Shown: positions 52,509-61,018 of the stretch, one piece after another
How the letters are laid out: each line of letters opens with the position of its first letter
How positions within the stretch are numbered: the stretch's first letter is position 1
Assembly: GCA_025059945.1 (NCBI GenBank)
Contig: JANXDC010000003.1
Coordinates: 1 to 64,000 of the forward strand
Direction of reading: 5' to 3'
Source of the DNA: Bacteroidota bacterium
Lineage (GTDB): Bacteria; Bacteroidota; Rhodothermia; JANXDC01
Length of the DNA stretch: 64,000 nt
Position numbers and translations under genes: made by a program
Notes under the pieces: generated by a model
Told to the model about the DNA's origin: nothing
The model's database searches: none
Seen by the model: only the letters and a program-made list of their open reading frames with translations

Positions 52509-54116
52509 CTAGCCCCAGCCGCCCATCCATCGGCTTGGTTGACGAAAAAGCAGGCTCAGCAGGCCAAGAACCAACACAAGCAGCACGCTGTAGGCGGCTG
52601 CGGCCCCAAGGTCAAACAGGCGCAGGTAAGAGAAAATCTCTACGCTTACGGGCCGATTGGCGTGCGTGTAAAGCAAAACGGAGGCCACAAACTCCGTGGC
52701 CGCTTGCATGAAGATGAGCAGCGCACCTCCCAGAAGAGCCGGAGCGAGCAAGGGCACCACAAGACGGCGCGCCAAATACGAACCGCGAGCGCCCAGCAAG
52801 CGAGCGGCCTCCAAGAGGCGCTCATCAAGCGCCTCCAGGCCCGAAGCGGCCGCCTGCACGCCTAGCGGCAAGGTACGCACGCAGTAGGTCAAGGGCAGTA
52901 TCCAGAAGGTGCCCACCAGCACACCTCCAAGCGCCAAGGGGCTCGGGGCGGAAAAGGCGGCAAGCAGGTTGATGCCCACTACCGTCCCGGGCAGAGCGTA
53001 GGGCAAGAGGGCCAAACCCAAAAGCAACCGCCCGGCTCGGAGGCGACGGGCCAAGTAGGCCACCCCCAGCCCCAGCGGAACGACGGCAGCCACGCTTAGG
53101 CCGGCCATTTCGAAGCTAGACCAAAGCGGTCTGAGCGTCTCCGGCTCCGCGAACAGACGCCGGTAGTGTTCCAGCGTCCACCGAGGGGACAACCCCGCAA
53201 GCCACTGCGCTGGGTTTTCGATACAGGATAAGGCCGCTAACACAAACAAAGGTGCAAGCACGAAAAACGCGTACGCTCCGAAAAAAACCGCCCACAACAT
53301 TCGGATCCCCTTTCTGGGGCGATATCTCAGGGGCCGGGGGGATCCTTTGGAGGCGGCCCGGCTTGAGAGCGCAAACCGTTCCAGAAGCAGGAACACGCAG
53401 AGCCCCACCAAGGCCAATACGACCGATAGGGCCGAGGCGGCGCTCAGATCCCCGTTGAGTTTATAGTAGTAGACTTGGGTTGTCAGAAAGCGCTGATCCG
53501 GTGCGAATAGAAGCGGCGCGGTAAAGGAGGACATGGAAAGCAGGAAGACAAGCAGCGCAGCCCTTCGCCAAGCGGGCCACAGCACGGGCGCGGTAATCCG
53601 CAAAAAGCGCCGCACCGGCCCGGCCCCCAGCAGGGCCGCCGCCTCCCACCAGGAGGCATCCGCTTGCTCTAGACGGGCCCGAGTGAACAGATACGCGTAC
53701 GCGTGCAAGGCGTAAACGTGCACCAGCCACACCGCCGATGTGCCCCTGAGGTATCCGCCCAACCACCCCCCTTCTCCCACAAGCAGGTACAAAGCGACCA
53801 CACCGACAAATGGGGGCAGGGCTAGGGGCAAAGAGGCGAGCACAGAGACCCAGCGATGCCCTGGGGCTTGCAGCACCGCAACACCCCAGGCCAGAAGGGC
53901 GCCCAAGAGCAGGGATCCAGCCACGGTGAGCAGGGAGAGCGCAAGCGAACCCCACAGGGCCTCCCAGTTCGCCCAAGAGGAGAAAACCCGGCTAAGAGCC
54001 GGAAGCCCAAGGACCCAAACGCGCGTTTGCGGATACAGGACGTAAGCCAGCAACAGCAGCGTCAGGATGAATCCCAACGCCAGCAAGGCGAGCCGGGTTA
54101 GCGCGCCCCGTCCCAC
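52509..54116 (-). CDS. Fused two-domain ABC transporter permease (FbpB/ThiP-like)
   Basis: 535 residues with about 12 membrane helices in two homologous halves. Each half has the loop that docks the ATPase: WWEAAALLGAGPVRRFLRIT (about 158) and LLEAARLLGARGSYLARRLV (about 444). This layout is that of iron(III), thiamine or phosphonate importer permeases. No ATPase or substrate-binding protein lies nearby, so the substrate is unknown and its partners must be elsewhere. The start overlaps the recJ end by 19 bases. Confidence 0.88.
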   Translation of the reverse strand: MGRGALTRLALLALGFILTLLLLAYVLYPQTRVWVLGLPALSRVFSSWANWEALWGSLALSLLTVAGSLLLGALLAWGVAVLQAPGHRWVSVLASLPLALPPFVGVVALYLLVGEGGWLGGYLRGTSAVWLVHVYALHAYAYLFTRARLEQADASWWEAAALLGAGPVRRFLRITAPVLWPAWRRAALLVFLLSMSSFTAPLLFAPDQRFLTTQVYYYKLNGDLSAASALSVVLALVGLCVFLLLERFALSSRAASKGSPRPLRYRPRKGIRMLWAVFFGAYAFFVLAPLFVLAALSCIENPAQWLAGLSPRWTLEHYRRLFAEPETLRPLWSSFEMAGLSVAAVVPLGLGVAYLARRLRAGRLLLGLALLPYALPGTVVGINLLAAFSAPSPLALGGVLVGTFWILPLTYCVRTLPLGVQAAASGLEALDERLLEAARLLGARGSYLARRLVVPLLAPALLGGALLIFMQAATEFVASVLLYTHANRPVSVEIFSYLRLFDLGAAAAYSVLLVLVLGLLSLLFRQPSRWMGGWG

Positions 54117-55846
54117 AGGCTCTTCCCTTTCTCCTGCAGCCGGAGATCGCGCAGCCGCAGTTGGAGGCTTGTGATCCCGTTGAACTGAGTTTCCTCTATG
54201 GAGAAGACAATCGCCAGCGGTTTACCCTCTCGGGCTTGGCGCACGATTGGGAAAAACTCATGCATCTGAAAGCCGATTGCCTCAAAAACCGGACCATCAG
54301 CCTGCTGAACGGCGAATTTTAGATGTCCCGAACCCACAATCGAGGGAACGGAACGCACCTGAACTTGCTCGGCCACAAAGAGCGGAGGGGGGTTCTGGGG
54401 ACCATAGGGGGCGAACTGCTTGAGCACCTTCCAGAATCGTGGGGTGATGTCCGTTAGCTTCAAGGGCGCATCGATGCGCAGCTCGGGCACGAGCAGCGCC
54501 TCATCCAGGGTTTCCGAAACAACGGCGTTAAAGCGCTCCCGGAGGGCGGGTACGTTGCGCGGTTCCAAGCTCATGCCGGCGGCGTATTTATGCCCCCCGA
54601 ACTGCAGCAAAAGTCCCTCACAGGCCTTAATAGCGGCGAACAGATCATAGCCGTCGATGCTGCGAGCCGATCCCTTTGCGACCCCCTCGACGGTGGTGAG
54701 TAAAATTGTGGGTCTATAAAAGCGTTCCACGATCCGGGAGGCCACGATCCCGATCACGCCAAGCGGCCAATGCGGCCGATGGAGCACAAGCCCTCGATAG
54801 CCGCGTGCGATCAGCTCCTCTTCAGCTAGCTGGAGGGCCTCTTCGTGCGTGCGCTCATCCAGCTCGCGGCGCTGCCGATTGAGCCCCTCCAATAGCTCGG
54901 CCAGAGGTGCGGCTTCTTGCGGAGAGCGCGCGATCAGAAGTTTCACCGCCACCTCAGCATCGCCCATGCGACCGGCAGCGTTGATGCGGGGGCCGATCAC
55001 GTAGACGATCTGCTGTGTCGTAAGCTCTCCCAGACGCAGCCCGGCGCGCTCGATCAGAGCCCGCAGCCCCGGCCGCGGGGCTGCGTTGAGCTGTTCCAGG
55101 CCTAAGCGCATCAAAATGCGGTTTTCGTCCAGCAGAGGCACGATGTCGGAGGCCGTGGAGACGGCCACCAGATCCAAGTACTCGTTGGCCCAGGAGGGAT
55201 CCAGGCCCAGTTCCATGAGGGTGGCCTGCATGAGCTTAAAGCCCACCCCGCAGCCTGTGAGCTCCTTGAACGGATACGGGCAGTCCGGGCGCTTGGGATT
55301 CAGCACGGCCACTGCCTCAGGCAGGACAGGACCCGGCTCGTGGTGGTCGCAGATGATCAATTCCATACCCCGCCGGCGCGCCTCGCGCGCCTCCTCATGT
55401 GCCGTGATGCCGCAATCCAGGGCCACGATCAGACGGGCACGCAGGGCCTCGGCGCGCTCTATGCCGGCTAAGGAAAGCCCGTAGCCTTCGCGATACCGAC
55501 TCGGCACGAAATAGGAAGCGGGCACGCCCAGAGCCTTCAGAAACGTGTACATCATGGCCGTGGCCGTGGTGCCGTCAACGTCGTAATCGCCGTACACGAG
55601 CACGGGCTCCGATCGGCGCACGGCGCTGGCCAGCCGGCGTGCGGCGCGGTCCATATCGCGCATCAAGAAGGGGTCAAAGAGCCCATCTTGCCCAGGCCGG
55701 AAAAAGCGGCGCGCTTGTTCGAAACTTTGCACCCCCCGCAGGGCCAGGCTTCGGGCCAGGGCGGGGCTTACGTTGAGCCACTGCACCAGGCGCTCAACAA
55801 CGGAGGGGTCCTCTGGTTCAAGCAGGCTCCATCGGAAGGGCAGCAT
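54098..55846 (-). CDS. recJ: Single-stranded-DNA exonuclease RecJ
   Basis: 582 residues. The DHH family motifs are complete: LVYGDYDVDGTTATAMMYTF (motif I), LIVALDCGITAHEEA (II), LIICDHHEPG (III, DHH), LVAVSTASDIVPLLDENRIL and the DHHA1 part KACEGLLLQFGGHKYAAGMS. INAAGRMGDAEVAVKLLI lies between. RecJ degrades single-stranded DNA 5' to 3' in recombination and repair. Length is normal. Confidence 0.97.
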   Translation of the reverse strand: MLPFRWSLLEPEDPSVVERLVQWLNVSPALARSLALRGVQSFEQARRFFRPGQDGLFDPFLMRDMDRAARRLASAVRRSEPVLVYGDYDVDGTTATAMMYTFLKALGVPASYFVPSRYREGYGLSLAGIERAEALRARLIVALDCGITAHEEAREARRRGMELIICDHHEPGPVLPEAVAVLNPKRPDCPYPFKELTGCGVGFKLMQATLMELGLDPSWANEYLDLVAVSTASDIVPLLDENRILMRLGLEQLNAAPRPGLRALIERAGLRLGELTTQQIVYVIGPRINAAGRMGDAEVAVKLLIARSPQEAAPLAELLEGLNRQRRELDERTHEEALQLAEEELIARGYRGLVLHRPHWPLGVIGIVASRIVERFYRPTILLTTVEGVAKGSARSIDGYDLFAAIKACEGLLLQFGGHKYAAGMSLEPRNVPALRERFNAVVSETLDEALLVPELRIDAPLKLTDITPRFWKVLKQFAPYGPQNPPPLFVAEQVQVRSVPSIVGSGHLKFAVQQADGPVFEAIGFQMHEFFPIVRQAREGKPLAIVFSIEETQFNGITSLQLRLRDLRLQEKGKSLWDGAR

Positions 55847-55927
55847 GCGCGATATCGGAACGGTTTTGCCTCACGGCTAAAAGAAACGGCCCCGAGCGCA
55901 CTTTTGCAAGGGATTGCCCCCCCTCGC

Positions 55928-56746
55928 CTAGGGACTGCAAGCGAGCACAAGAAGCCCAGTACCGCGTTCGTGGCGAAGACGCGCATCGAACCAATGCAAT
56001 AGCAACCCGATGGGTAGCGCGAGCGCGTAGTAGGGGAGCAGCCAAAACCAATTCCAGGGACGCTCCCAATGCGGAAGGGGCCACCGAATGAGCAGTCGCC
56101 ACGCCCATTGCCCCGGCAAGCCGTAGGTATAGCGGGCTACCTCGATCCGTAGGCCCAGATTGCGCAGACGCTCGCATAGCTCGGCCAAGTTGTAGCCCTG
56201 ACGCGCATGTTCGGCGATAAAACCCTCCTGTCCGGGTCTTTCTACTCCGGATCCCCCTTGATCCGAAGGCGTACTGATTAGCAACCGCCCTCCAGGGCGC
56301 AACATGGCCGCCATCGTCCGCAGGGCAGCCTCATCATCGGGGATGTGCTCCAGCACATCCACGCACAAGATGAGATCCAAGCAAGCCGAGGGGAGCGCAA
56401 AACGGCTCAGGTCGGCCACGACCCAAAGGGCGCGCCCCCGAGCCGCGTTGCGCTCCAACAGGCGCCGGGCGCTGCGCAAATAGCGCTCGTTGAGATCCAG
56501 AGCCAAGATGCGCGCCTGGGGCCAGAGCCGAAGCACGCGTCGAACATAAAGGCCAAAGCCCGTTCCGGCATCCAACACCCATAGGGCCTGCTCCGGAGGG
56601 ATGCGCGCGCGTAAAGAGCGCAGAGCCCGCCGCAGGTGCCAGTTGCGCAAAAACAAAAGCTCAAGCGCGATGTAAAACAGCCCCCCCAGCCAGGGCCTGC
56701 GCTGCAGCCACTCGGCTAAGCGATCTTTGAGGGGCTCGTAGCGCAT
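55928..56746 (-). CDS. SAM-dependent methyltransferase of the glycan cluster
   Basis: 272 residues from the ATG at 56746, 31 bases inside gmhB; earlier starts give only Arg-rich sequence. SAM motif LWVLDAGTGFGLYVRRVLRL (about 55), RILALDLNERYLRSARRLLE, LDLILCVDVLEHIPDDEAAL and MLRPGGRLLISTPSDQGG fit Methyltransf_11/25. The last third is hydrophobic with probable membrane contacts (YALALPIGLLLHWFDARLRH). As the last gene of the heptose operon it may methylate a lipid-linked sugar or glycan, which is inference. Confidence 0.82.
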   Translation of the reverse strand: MRYEPLKDRLAEWLQRRPWLGGLFYIALELLFLRNWHLRRALRSLRARIPPEQALWVLDAGTGFGLYVRRVLRLWPQARILALDLNERYLRSARRLLERNAARGRALWVVADLSRFALPSACLDLILCVDVLEHIPDDEAALRTMAAMLRPGGRLLISTPSDQGGSGVERPGQEGFIAEHARQGYNLAELCERLRNLGLRIEVARYTYGLPGQWAWRLLIRWPLPHWERPWNWFWLLPYYALALPIGLLLHWFDARLRHERGTGLLVLACSP

Positions 56747-57291
56747 AGGGCGAGAATCTGATCGACGGCCTCGGCTACGTCCGATACGACGTAATGGGCA
56801 CCCGTATGGGCGGCCTCTTCGGCGCCGTAGCCGGTGAGCACAAGCAGCGTGGTCATACCCAGAGCGCGGCCGGGCTCGATGTCCGTGTTTTTGTCCCCGA
56901 CGACGAACGAAAGACGCGGATCGATGCGCCAATCCCGCATAGCCCGCTCAAACATGCCCAAGCCGGGCTTGCGCCAAGCGCTATGACGCCGATACGCCGC
57001 AACCGCCGCATCCGGATGAAAAGGGCAGTAGTAGAAGGCGTCAATGTGGGCTCCGTAGCGGGCCAGATCCAGCTGCATGCGGGCATGCAACTGCATGACG
57101 TCCGCCTCCGTGCATAGGCCGTGTGCCACGGCCGCCTGGTTGGTGAGCACGATCACGCGAAAATTCGCCTCGTTGAGGCGGCGGATGGCCTCGGGCGCAC
57201 CTCGAATCCAAGCGAAATCCTCCCAGCGGCAGACGTAGTGTCGCTCGACGTTCAGGGTGCCGTCTCGATCCAAAAACACCGCCCGGTTCAC
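56716..57291 (-). CDS. gmhB: D-glycero-D-manno-heptose 1,7-bisphosphate phosphatase
   Basis: 191 residues of the HAD superfamily. Motif I is AVFLDRDGTLNVERHYV, motif II IVLTNQAAVAHGL, motif III WRKPGLGMFERAMRDW and motif IV FVVGDKNTDIEPGRALG. In E. coli GmhB the segment before motif III holds a four-ligand zinc site; here YYCPFHPDAAVA keeps the first pair but the expected Cys-x-Cys before RKP is replaced by SAW. It removes the C7 phosphate. The start overlaps the gmhA stop by 4 bases. Confidence 0.9.
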   Translation of the reverse strand: MNRAVFLDRDGTLNVERHYVCRWEDFAWIRGAPEAIRRLNEANFRVIVLTNQAAVAHGLCTEADVMQLHARMQLDLARYGAHIDAFYYCPFHPDAAVAAYRRHSAWRKPGLGMFERAMRDWRIDPRLSFVVGDKNTDIEPGRALGMTTLLVLTGYGAEEAAHTGAHYVVSDVAEAVDQILALCATSPSKIA

Positions 57292-57890
57292 GGGACCTCC
57301 TTACCAAAGAGCTCGCGTTCTACAATGGCGCAGATCAGATGCCCGCAAAGCTCATGGCCCTCCTGGATGCGGGCCACGTCCATGGAGGGAATGGCCACAA
57401 GATAGTCGCACAAGGCCCGAAGCTCCCCTCCTGTGGCCCCCGTAAAGCCCACGGTCACAGCCCCGACGGAGCGGGCCACCTCGAAGGCTCGGATTACGTT
57501 TGGAGAGCTGCCGCTTGTGGAAATGCCGATCACCATATCCCGCCGCTCAAGCAGTCCGGCCAGAGGGCGGGCGAAGACCCATTCGTAGCCGAAATCGTTG
57601 CCGATCGCGGTAAGCTGCGACGTGTTCGTGGTGAGCGCGATCGCCGGCAGCGCGGGGCGATTGAAATAAAAACGACCCGATAGCTCAGCGGCCCAATGTT
57701 GGGCGTCGGCTGCGCTGCCCCCGTTGCCGAACAGATAGACGCGCCCTCCTTCCCGGAAAACACGCACCATGCGCAGGGCGATCTCGACCAAGGTGGGCGT
57801 AAGCTCCCGAATCGCCTCCTGCACCCGACGCGCCTCAAGCAGCTGTCCTTCGATCCAGTCCACGTAATGGGCTATCCCTGTCGCGTCCAT
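57288..57890 (-). CDS. gmhA: Sedoheptulose-7-phosphate isomerase
   Basis: 200 residues with one SIS domain. NGGSAADAQHWAAELSGRFY and GISTSGSSPNVIRAFEVA are the sugar-phosphate-binding motifs, and EGHELCGHLICAIVERELFG holds the conserved His-Glu near the C-terminus. It converts sedoheptulose 7-phosphate to D-glycero-D-manno-heptose 7-phosphate, the first step of the pathway encoded here. It overlaps hddA by 19 bases. Confidence 0.95.
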   Translation of the reverse strand: MDATGIAHYVDWIEGQLLEARRVQEAIRELTPTLVEIALRMVRVFREGGRVYLFGNGGSAADAQHWAAELSGRFYFNRPALPAIALTTNTSQLTAIGNDFGYEWVFARPLAGLLERRDMVIGISTSGSSPNVIRAFEVARSVGAVTVGFTGATGGELRALCDYLVAIPSMDVARIQEGHELCGHLICAIVERELFGKEVP

Positions 57891-58990
57891 GTCTGCACGC
57901 CTGCATCCGTAAAGCCGAAGTGCACCACCTGAGCCCCGTGATACTCCAGGGCTCGGATCACATCATGCCGTCGGTGAAACTCCGTAAAGAAGAACATGAA
58001 CCCGCCCCCACCGGCGCCGGAGATCTTGCCTCCGAGCGCTCCGGCCTCGCGCGCGGCCTCGTAGAGCTGGTCGATGTAGGGATTGGAGATCTGCTTGGAC
58101 ATGCGCTTTTTCTCCATCCAGGCCTCATGCAGCAGGCAGCCAAACTCGCGAAATTGGCCCATCAAGAGGGCGCGCTTAAGTTCAAGGGCATATTGCTTGG
58201 TGCGGTCCATGGCCTCAACGGCCTCCGGGTCGCCGTGTCGGTAATTTTCGATTTGGCTTTCGATGATTTGCGCCGAGTAGCGGCTTTTGCCCGTGTAGGC
58301 GAGCACAAGTGAGTACTCCAGTTCATTGACCCACTCCGGAGGTAGCCGCAAGGGGTTAACCAGCACAAGCTCGCCGTAAAACTCCATGAAGTTAAAGCCG
58401 CCAAAGGCGGCCGCATACTGATCCTGCTTGCCGCCCTTGATGTCCAGGTCTTTGCGCTCGATCTCGTAGGCCAGCTGCGCGATCTCGTAGCGATCCAGCC
58501 CAAGCTGCAGCCAAGTATCAAAGGCCCCTATTAGGGCTACGACCATGGTTGAGGAGGCGCCTAGACCCGAACCCGGCGGACAGTCGGTGTGCGTGTAGAG
58601 ATCGAAACTGAGCCGAAGCTGATCCAGCCCTAAGCGTCGGATAACGCCTTTGGCTAAGTCCATCTCGTAGTTAAACGGAGGAGGGCCTTGCTCAACGGTG
58701 TAGCTGACGACCTGATCGTAATCGAGCGAACGCAGCGTAATGCGCCCTGTCTCCTGGGGCACGATCGTGACGTAGGCGTATCGGTTGATCGTGGCATTAA
58801 GCACCAGTCCCCCGCGCTCATCCGCATACGGGGATACGTCTGTCCCCCCGCCCCCGAAGCTGATCCGAAGCGGGGCTCGGGCTCGGATGATCCGGTCCGT
58901 GGCCGTGATCTCCCTCCCTTCGACGCCGCCTTGGGCGCGCTGCAGCATGCGCAGGCCTCTGTCGATTTTGGCCTGAATCCCTGGACTCAT
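57872..58990 (-). CDS. hddA: D-glycero-alpha-D-manno-heptose 7-phosphate kinase
   Basis: 372 residues of the GHMP kinase family. RARAPLRISFGGGGTDVSPY is the N-terminal motif, DCPPGSGLGASSTMVVALIG the ATP-binding motif, and GKISGAGGGGFMFFFTEFHR the C-terminal motif. This wording is that of HddA rather than of galactokinase-like fucokinases. It makes heptose 1,7-bisphosphate in the alpha form, feeding GmhB and HddC. GGGGAGGTGAG precedes the ATG. Confidence 0.93.
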   Translation of the reverse strand: MSPGIQAKIDRGLRMLQRAQGGVEGREITATDRIIRARAPLRISFGGGGTDVSPYADERGGLVLNATINRYAYVTIVPQETGRITLRSLDYDQVVSYTVEQGPPPFNYEMDLAKGVIRRLGLDQLRLSFDLYTHTDCPPGSGLGASSTMVVALIGAFDTWLQLGLDRYEIAQLAYEIERKDLDIKGGKQDQYAAAFGGFNFMEFYGELVLVNPLRLPPEWVNELEYSLVLAYTGKSRYSAQIIESQIENYRHGDPEAVEAMDRTKQYALELKRALLMGQFREFGCLLHEAWMEKKRMSKQISNPYIDQLYEAAREAGALGGKISGAGGGGFMFFFTEFHRRHDVIRALEYHGAQVVHFGFTDAGVQTWTRQG

Positions 58991-59159
58991 GCGCTCACCT
59001 CCCCAGTTTGCCTAAAGCGGAAGATCGGGGGCTCGTATCACAATGAGACGCTTAATACACTTCGAATATCACCTTCAGGATTCAGGTTCCGTTCGAGGCC
59101 ACAGAAGGCCATGCGAACTCAACATAGGCCCGCAACCTCGGCCTTCCCGTTGTGTTTCT
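58991..59159. other. Gap between hddC and hddA
   Basis: 169 bases without a gene inside an otherwise overlapping operon. The middle (59030-59090) is A+T-richer and could hold a promoter for hddA-gmhA-gmhB, but no confident element or terminator is seen. Confidence 0.4.
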
Positions 59160-59900
59160 TCAAATACCGTGCGCGTCCACCGACCAGCTCTTCAAAAAAG
59201 CCTCGGCGCGGGCGTAGTCCTCCGGGGTCCCGATGTCCAGAAAGGCCGCCTCCGGAAAGGGCACCCCGTATAGACCGCGACCCACCCAACGGGGGAAGAC
59301 GTCCCACTCTAGAGAGCAAGGGCCGGATTCGGCTATCCTCGCCGCAAAGGAGCGCTCCAGAACGTACACACCGGCGTTGATCCATGCGGGCCCGATTGCG
59401 GAGGCTTTCTCGATAAAAGCTTCCACGCGGTGGTCTTGCGCGTTTATGCGCACGCTCCCGTAACGATCTGTCTGTTCGGAGCGCACCAGCGCGATCGTGG
59501 CTTGAGCGTCGGGTCTGTCAAGGTGCTCCTCCAGAAGCCTGCGCAAGGATCCCGTAAAGAAGGTATCCCCGTTGAGTACGAAGCTCCGCCTAAGGTCTGG
59601 GATCCGAGAGAAGACATGCGCGATAGCGCCCCCCGTGCCTAACGGCTCCGGGTCCCGGATCGAAGTCAACGAAAGGCCCCAGGCCGACCCATCCCCAACG
59701 AAGGCCTCCAGTTGTTCGGCCCCGAAGCCCGTGCTCAAGAACACACGCCGAACGCCCTGAGCACGCAGATGGCGCAACAGATAATCCAAAAAGGGCCTCC
59801 CCGCGATAGGGGCCAGCACCTTAGGCCGCCCCCCCAGAACCGACCTCAGCCGGGTTCCCAGACCGCCGGCTAGTACGATGGCGGACAGCTCATCGCGCAT
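59160..59900 (-). CDS. hddC: D-glycero-alpha-D-manno-heptose 1-phosphate guanylyltransferase
   Basis: 246 residues of the nucleotidyltransferase family. The nucleotide-binding motif is IVLAGGLGTRLRSVLGGRPK, then PIAGRPFLDYLLRHL; DPEPLGTGGAIAHVF and FVLNGDTFFTGSLRRLLEE complete the active site. The gene's place in one operon with hddA, gmhA and gmhB makes HddC the best reading; from sequence alone it could be another sugar-1-phosphate nucleotidyltransferase. It would yield GDP-D-glycero-alpha-D-manno-heptose. The start lies inside the upstream glycosyltransferase gene (31-base overlap). Confidence 0.88.
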   Translation of the reverse strand: MRDELSAIVLAGGLGTRLRSVLGGRPKVLAPIAGRPFLDYLLRHLRAQGVRRVFLSTGFGAEQLEAFVGDGSAWGLSLTSIRDPEPLGTGGAIAHVFSRIPDLRRSFVLNGDTFFTGSLRRLLEEHLDRPDAQATIALVRSEQTDRYGSVRINAQDHRVEAFIEKASAIGPAWINAGVYVLERSFAARIAESGPCSLEWDVFPRWVGRGLYGVPFPEAAFLDIGTPEDYARAEAFLKSWSVDAHGI

Positions 59901-61018
59901 GGTTGGCTTAAGGCTTCAATCGCCTGCGCCAGTTGCTCCCAGCTGTGACGGCGCTTGGCCTCGCGCAGGGCTTGTCCAAAATACGCGGGCCCAAGTTCCC
60001 GGAAAAAACGCACCATCGCCGCGGCCATGGCCTCCGCATCGGCGGGGGGCACGAGCATTCCCTTATCGGGTTCGACCAGCTCAGGAAGCCCGCCTACGGC
60101 CGTGGCCAGCAGGGGGCGCTCAAAATGCAGCGCAATGAGCCCCACCCCGCTTTGGGTCGCCTCCAGGTACGGCAAGACCACCAGATCGGCCGCGGAAAAG
60201 AAAAGTCCCACCTGCTCGTTGGGCACGTATTCGGGGTAGAAACGAACGGCCTCCTGCAGGCCCAGACGGCGCGCAAGCTCCTTGTACGGACGGGGATCTT
60301 CGTAGAACTCCCCCACCACAAGCCCCATCAACTCCGGTATGTGTCTTCGAGCTCGGGAGGCGGCCTCAAGCAGCACCCCCAGGCCCTTGTACGGACGCAC
60401 GTAGCCGAAGAAAAGCCACAGGGGGGCCGATTCGGGAAGCCCGAGGCGGCTTCGAGCCTCCTCTTGGGCTATGGGATCCCCGAAGAGCGTGTAGGCGGGA
60501 TGAGGCACCAGGCAAGAGGGGCGCTCCAGGCCGAGCCGACGCACGTCCTCGGCCACGGTCCGGGACATGAACACAAAGGCCTCACAGGAACGCAGAAAAA
60601 AGCGGCTAAGCTGGCGATCCCCCGGGTGACGCTCATGAGGCAAGGCGTTGTCCACGATCGCCAGTACGCGCAGCTTATGGCGACGAAGCAAGCGGGCCAT
60701 GACGCCGAAGGCGGGGGCAAAAAAAGGCATCCAGTACCGAAACACCGCGACCTGCGCCCCCTGGGCGCAGATCCATCGCGACGCCTCAAACCACGTCCAG
60801 GGGGCAAGCGTATCGATAAGACGCACGCCCGGCAGGGCATCCGACCGCGGCCGGTCATACTGGGTGCGGCCCGGAAACAGAAAATCCGGATACTGCCGGC
60901 GAAAACTCACCAGCAGGGGCTCATGCCCCCGAGCCTGCAGGGCCCGGTAGAGCGCCTCCTGAAAGTGCACAAGCCCCCCCCGATACGGATAGGCCGGACC
61001 GATAAGGGCGATCCTCAC
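59870..61018 (-). CDS. Glycosyltransferase family 4 protein
   Basis: 382 residues from a GTG at 61018 that overlaps the preceding stop (GTGA); the ORF's earlier ATG lies within the upstream gene. RIALIGPAYPYRGGLVHFQE is the N-terminal Rossmann domain of GT-B enzymes. APLWLFFGYVRPYKGLGVLL and ADLVVLPYLEATQSGVGLIA with LPELVEPDKGMLVPPADAEA form the C-terminal donor-binding domain, including the Glu-x7-Glu region in a variant form. It probably adds a sugar, possibly the heptose made by the next genes, to a surface glycan. Confidence 0.88.
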   Translation of the reverse strand: MRIALIGPAYPYRGGLVHFQEALYRALQARGHEPLLVSFRRQYPDFLFPGRTQYDRPRSDALPGVRLIDTLAPWTWFEASRWICAQGAQVAVFRYWMPFFAPAFGVMARLLRRHKLRVLAIVDNALPHERHPGDRQLSRFFLRSCEAFVFMSRTVAEDVRRLGLERPSCLVPHPAYTLFGDPIAQEEARSRLGLPESAPLWLFFGYVRPYKGLGVLLEAASRARRHIPELMGLVVGEFYEDPRPYKELARRLGLQEAVRFYPEYVPNEQVGLFFSAADLVVLPYLEATQSGVGLIALHFERPLLATAVGGLPELVEPDKGMLVPPADAEAMAAAMVRFFRELGPAYFGQALREAKRRHSWEQLAQAIEALSQPCAMSCPPSY

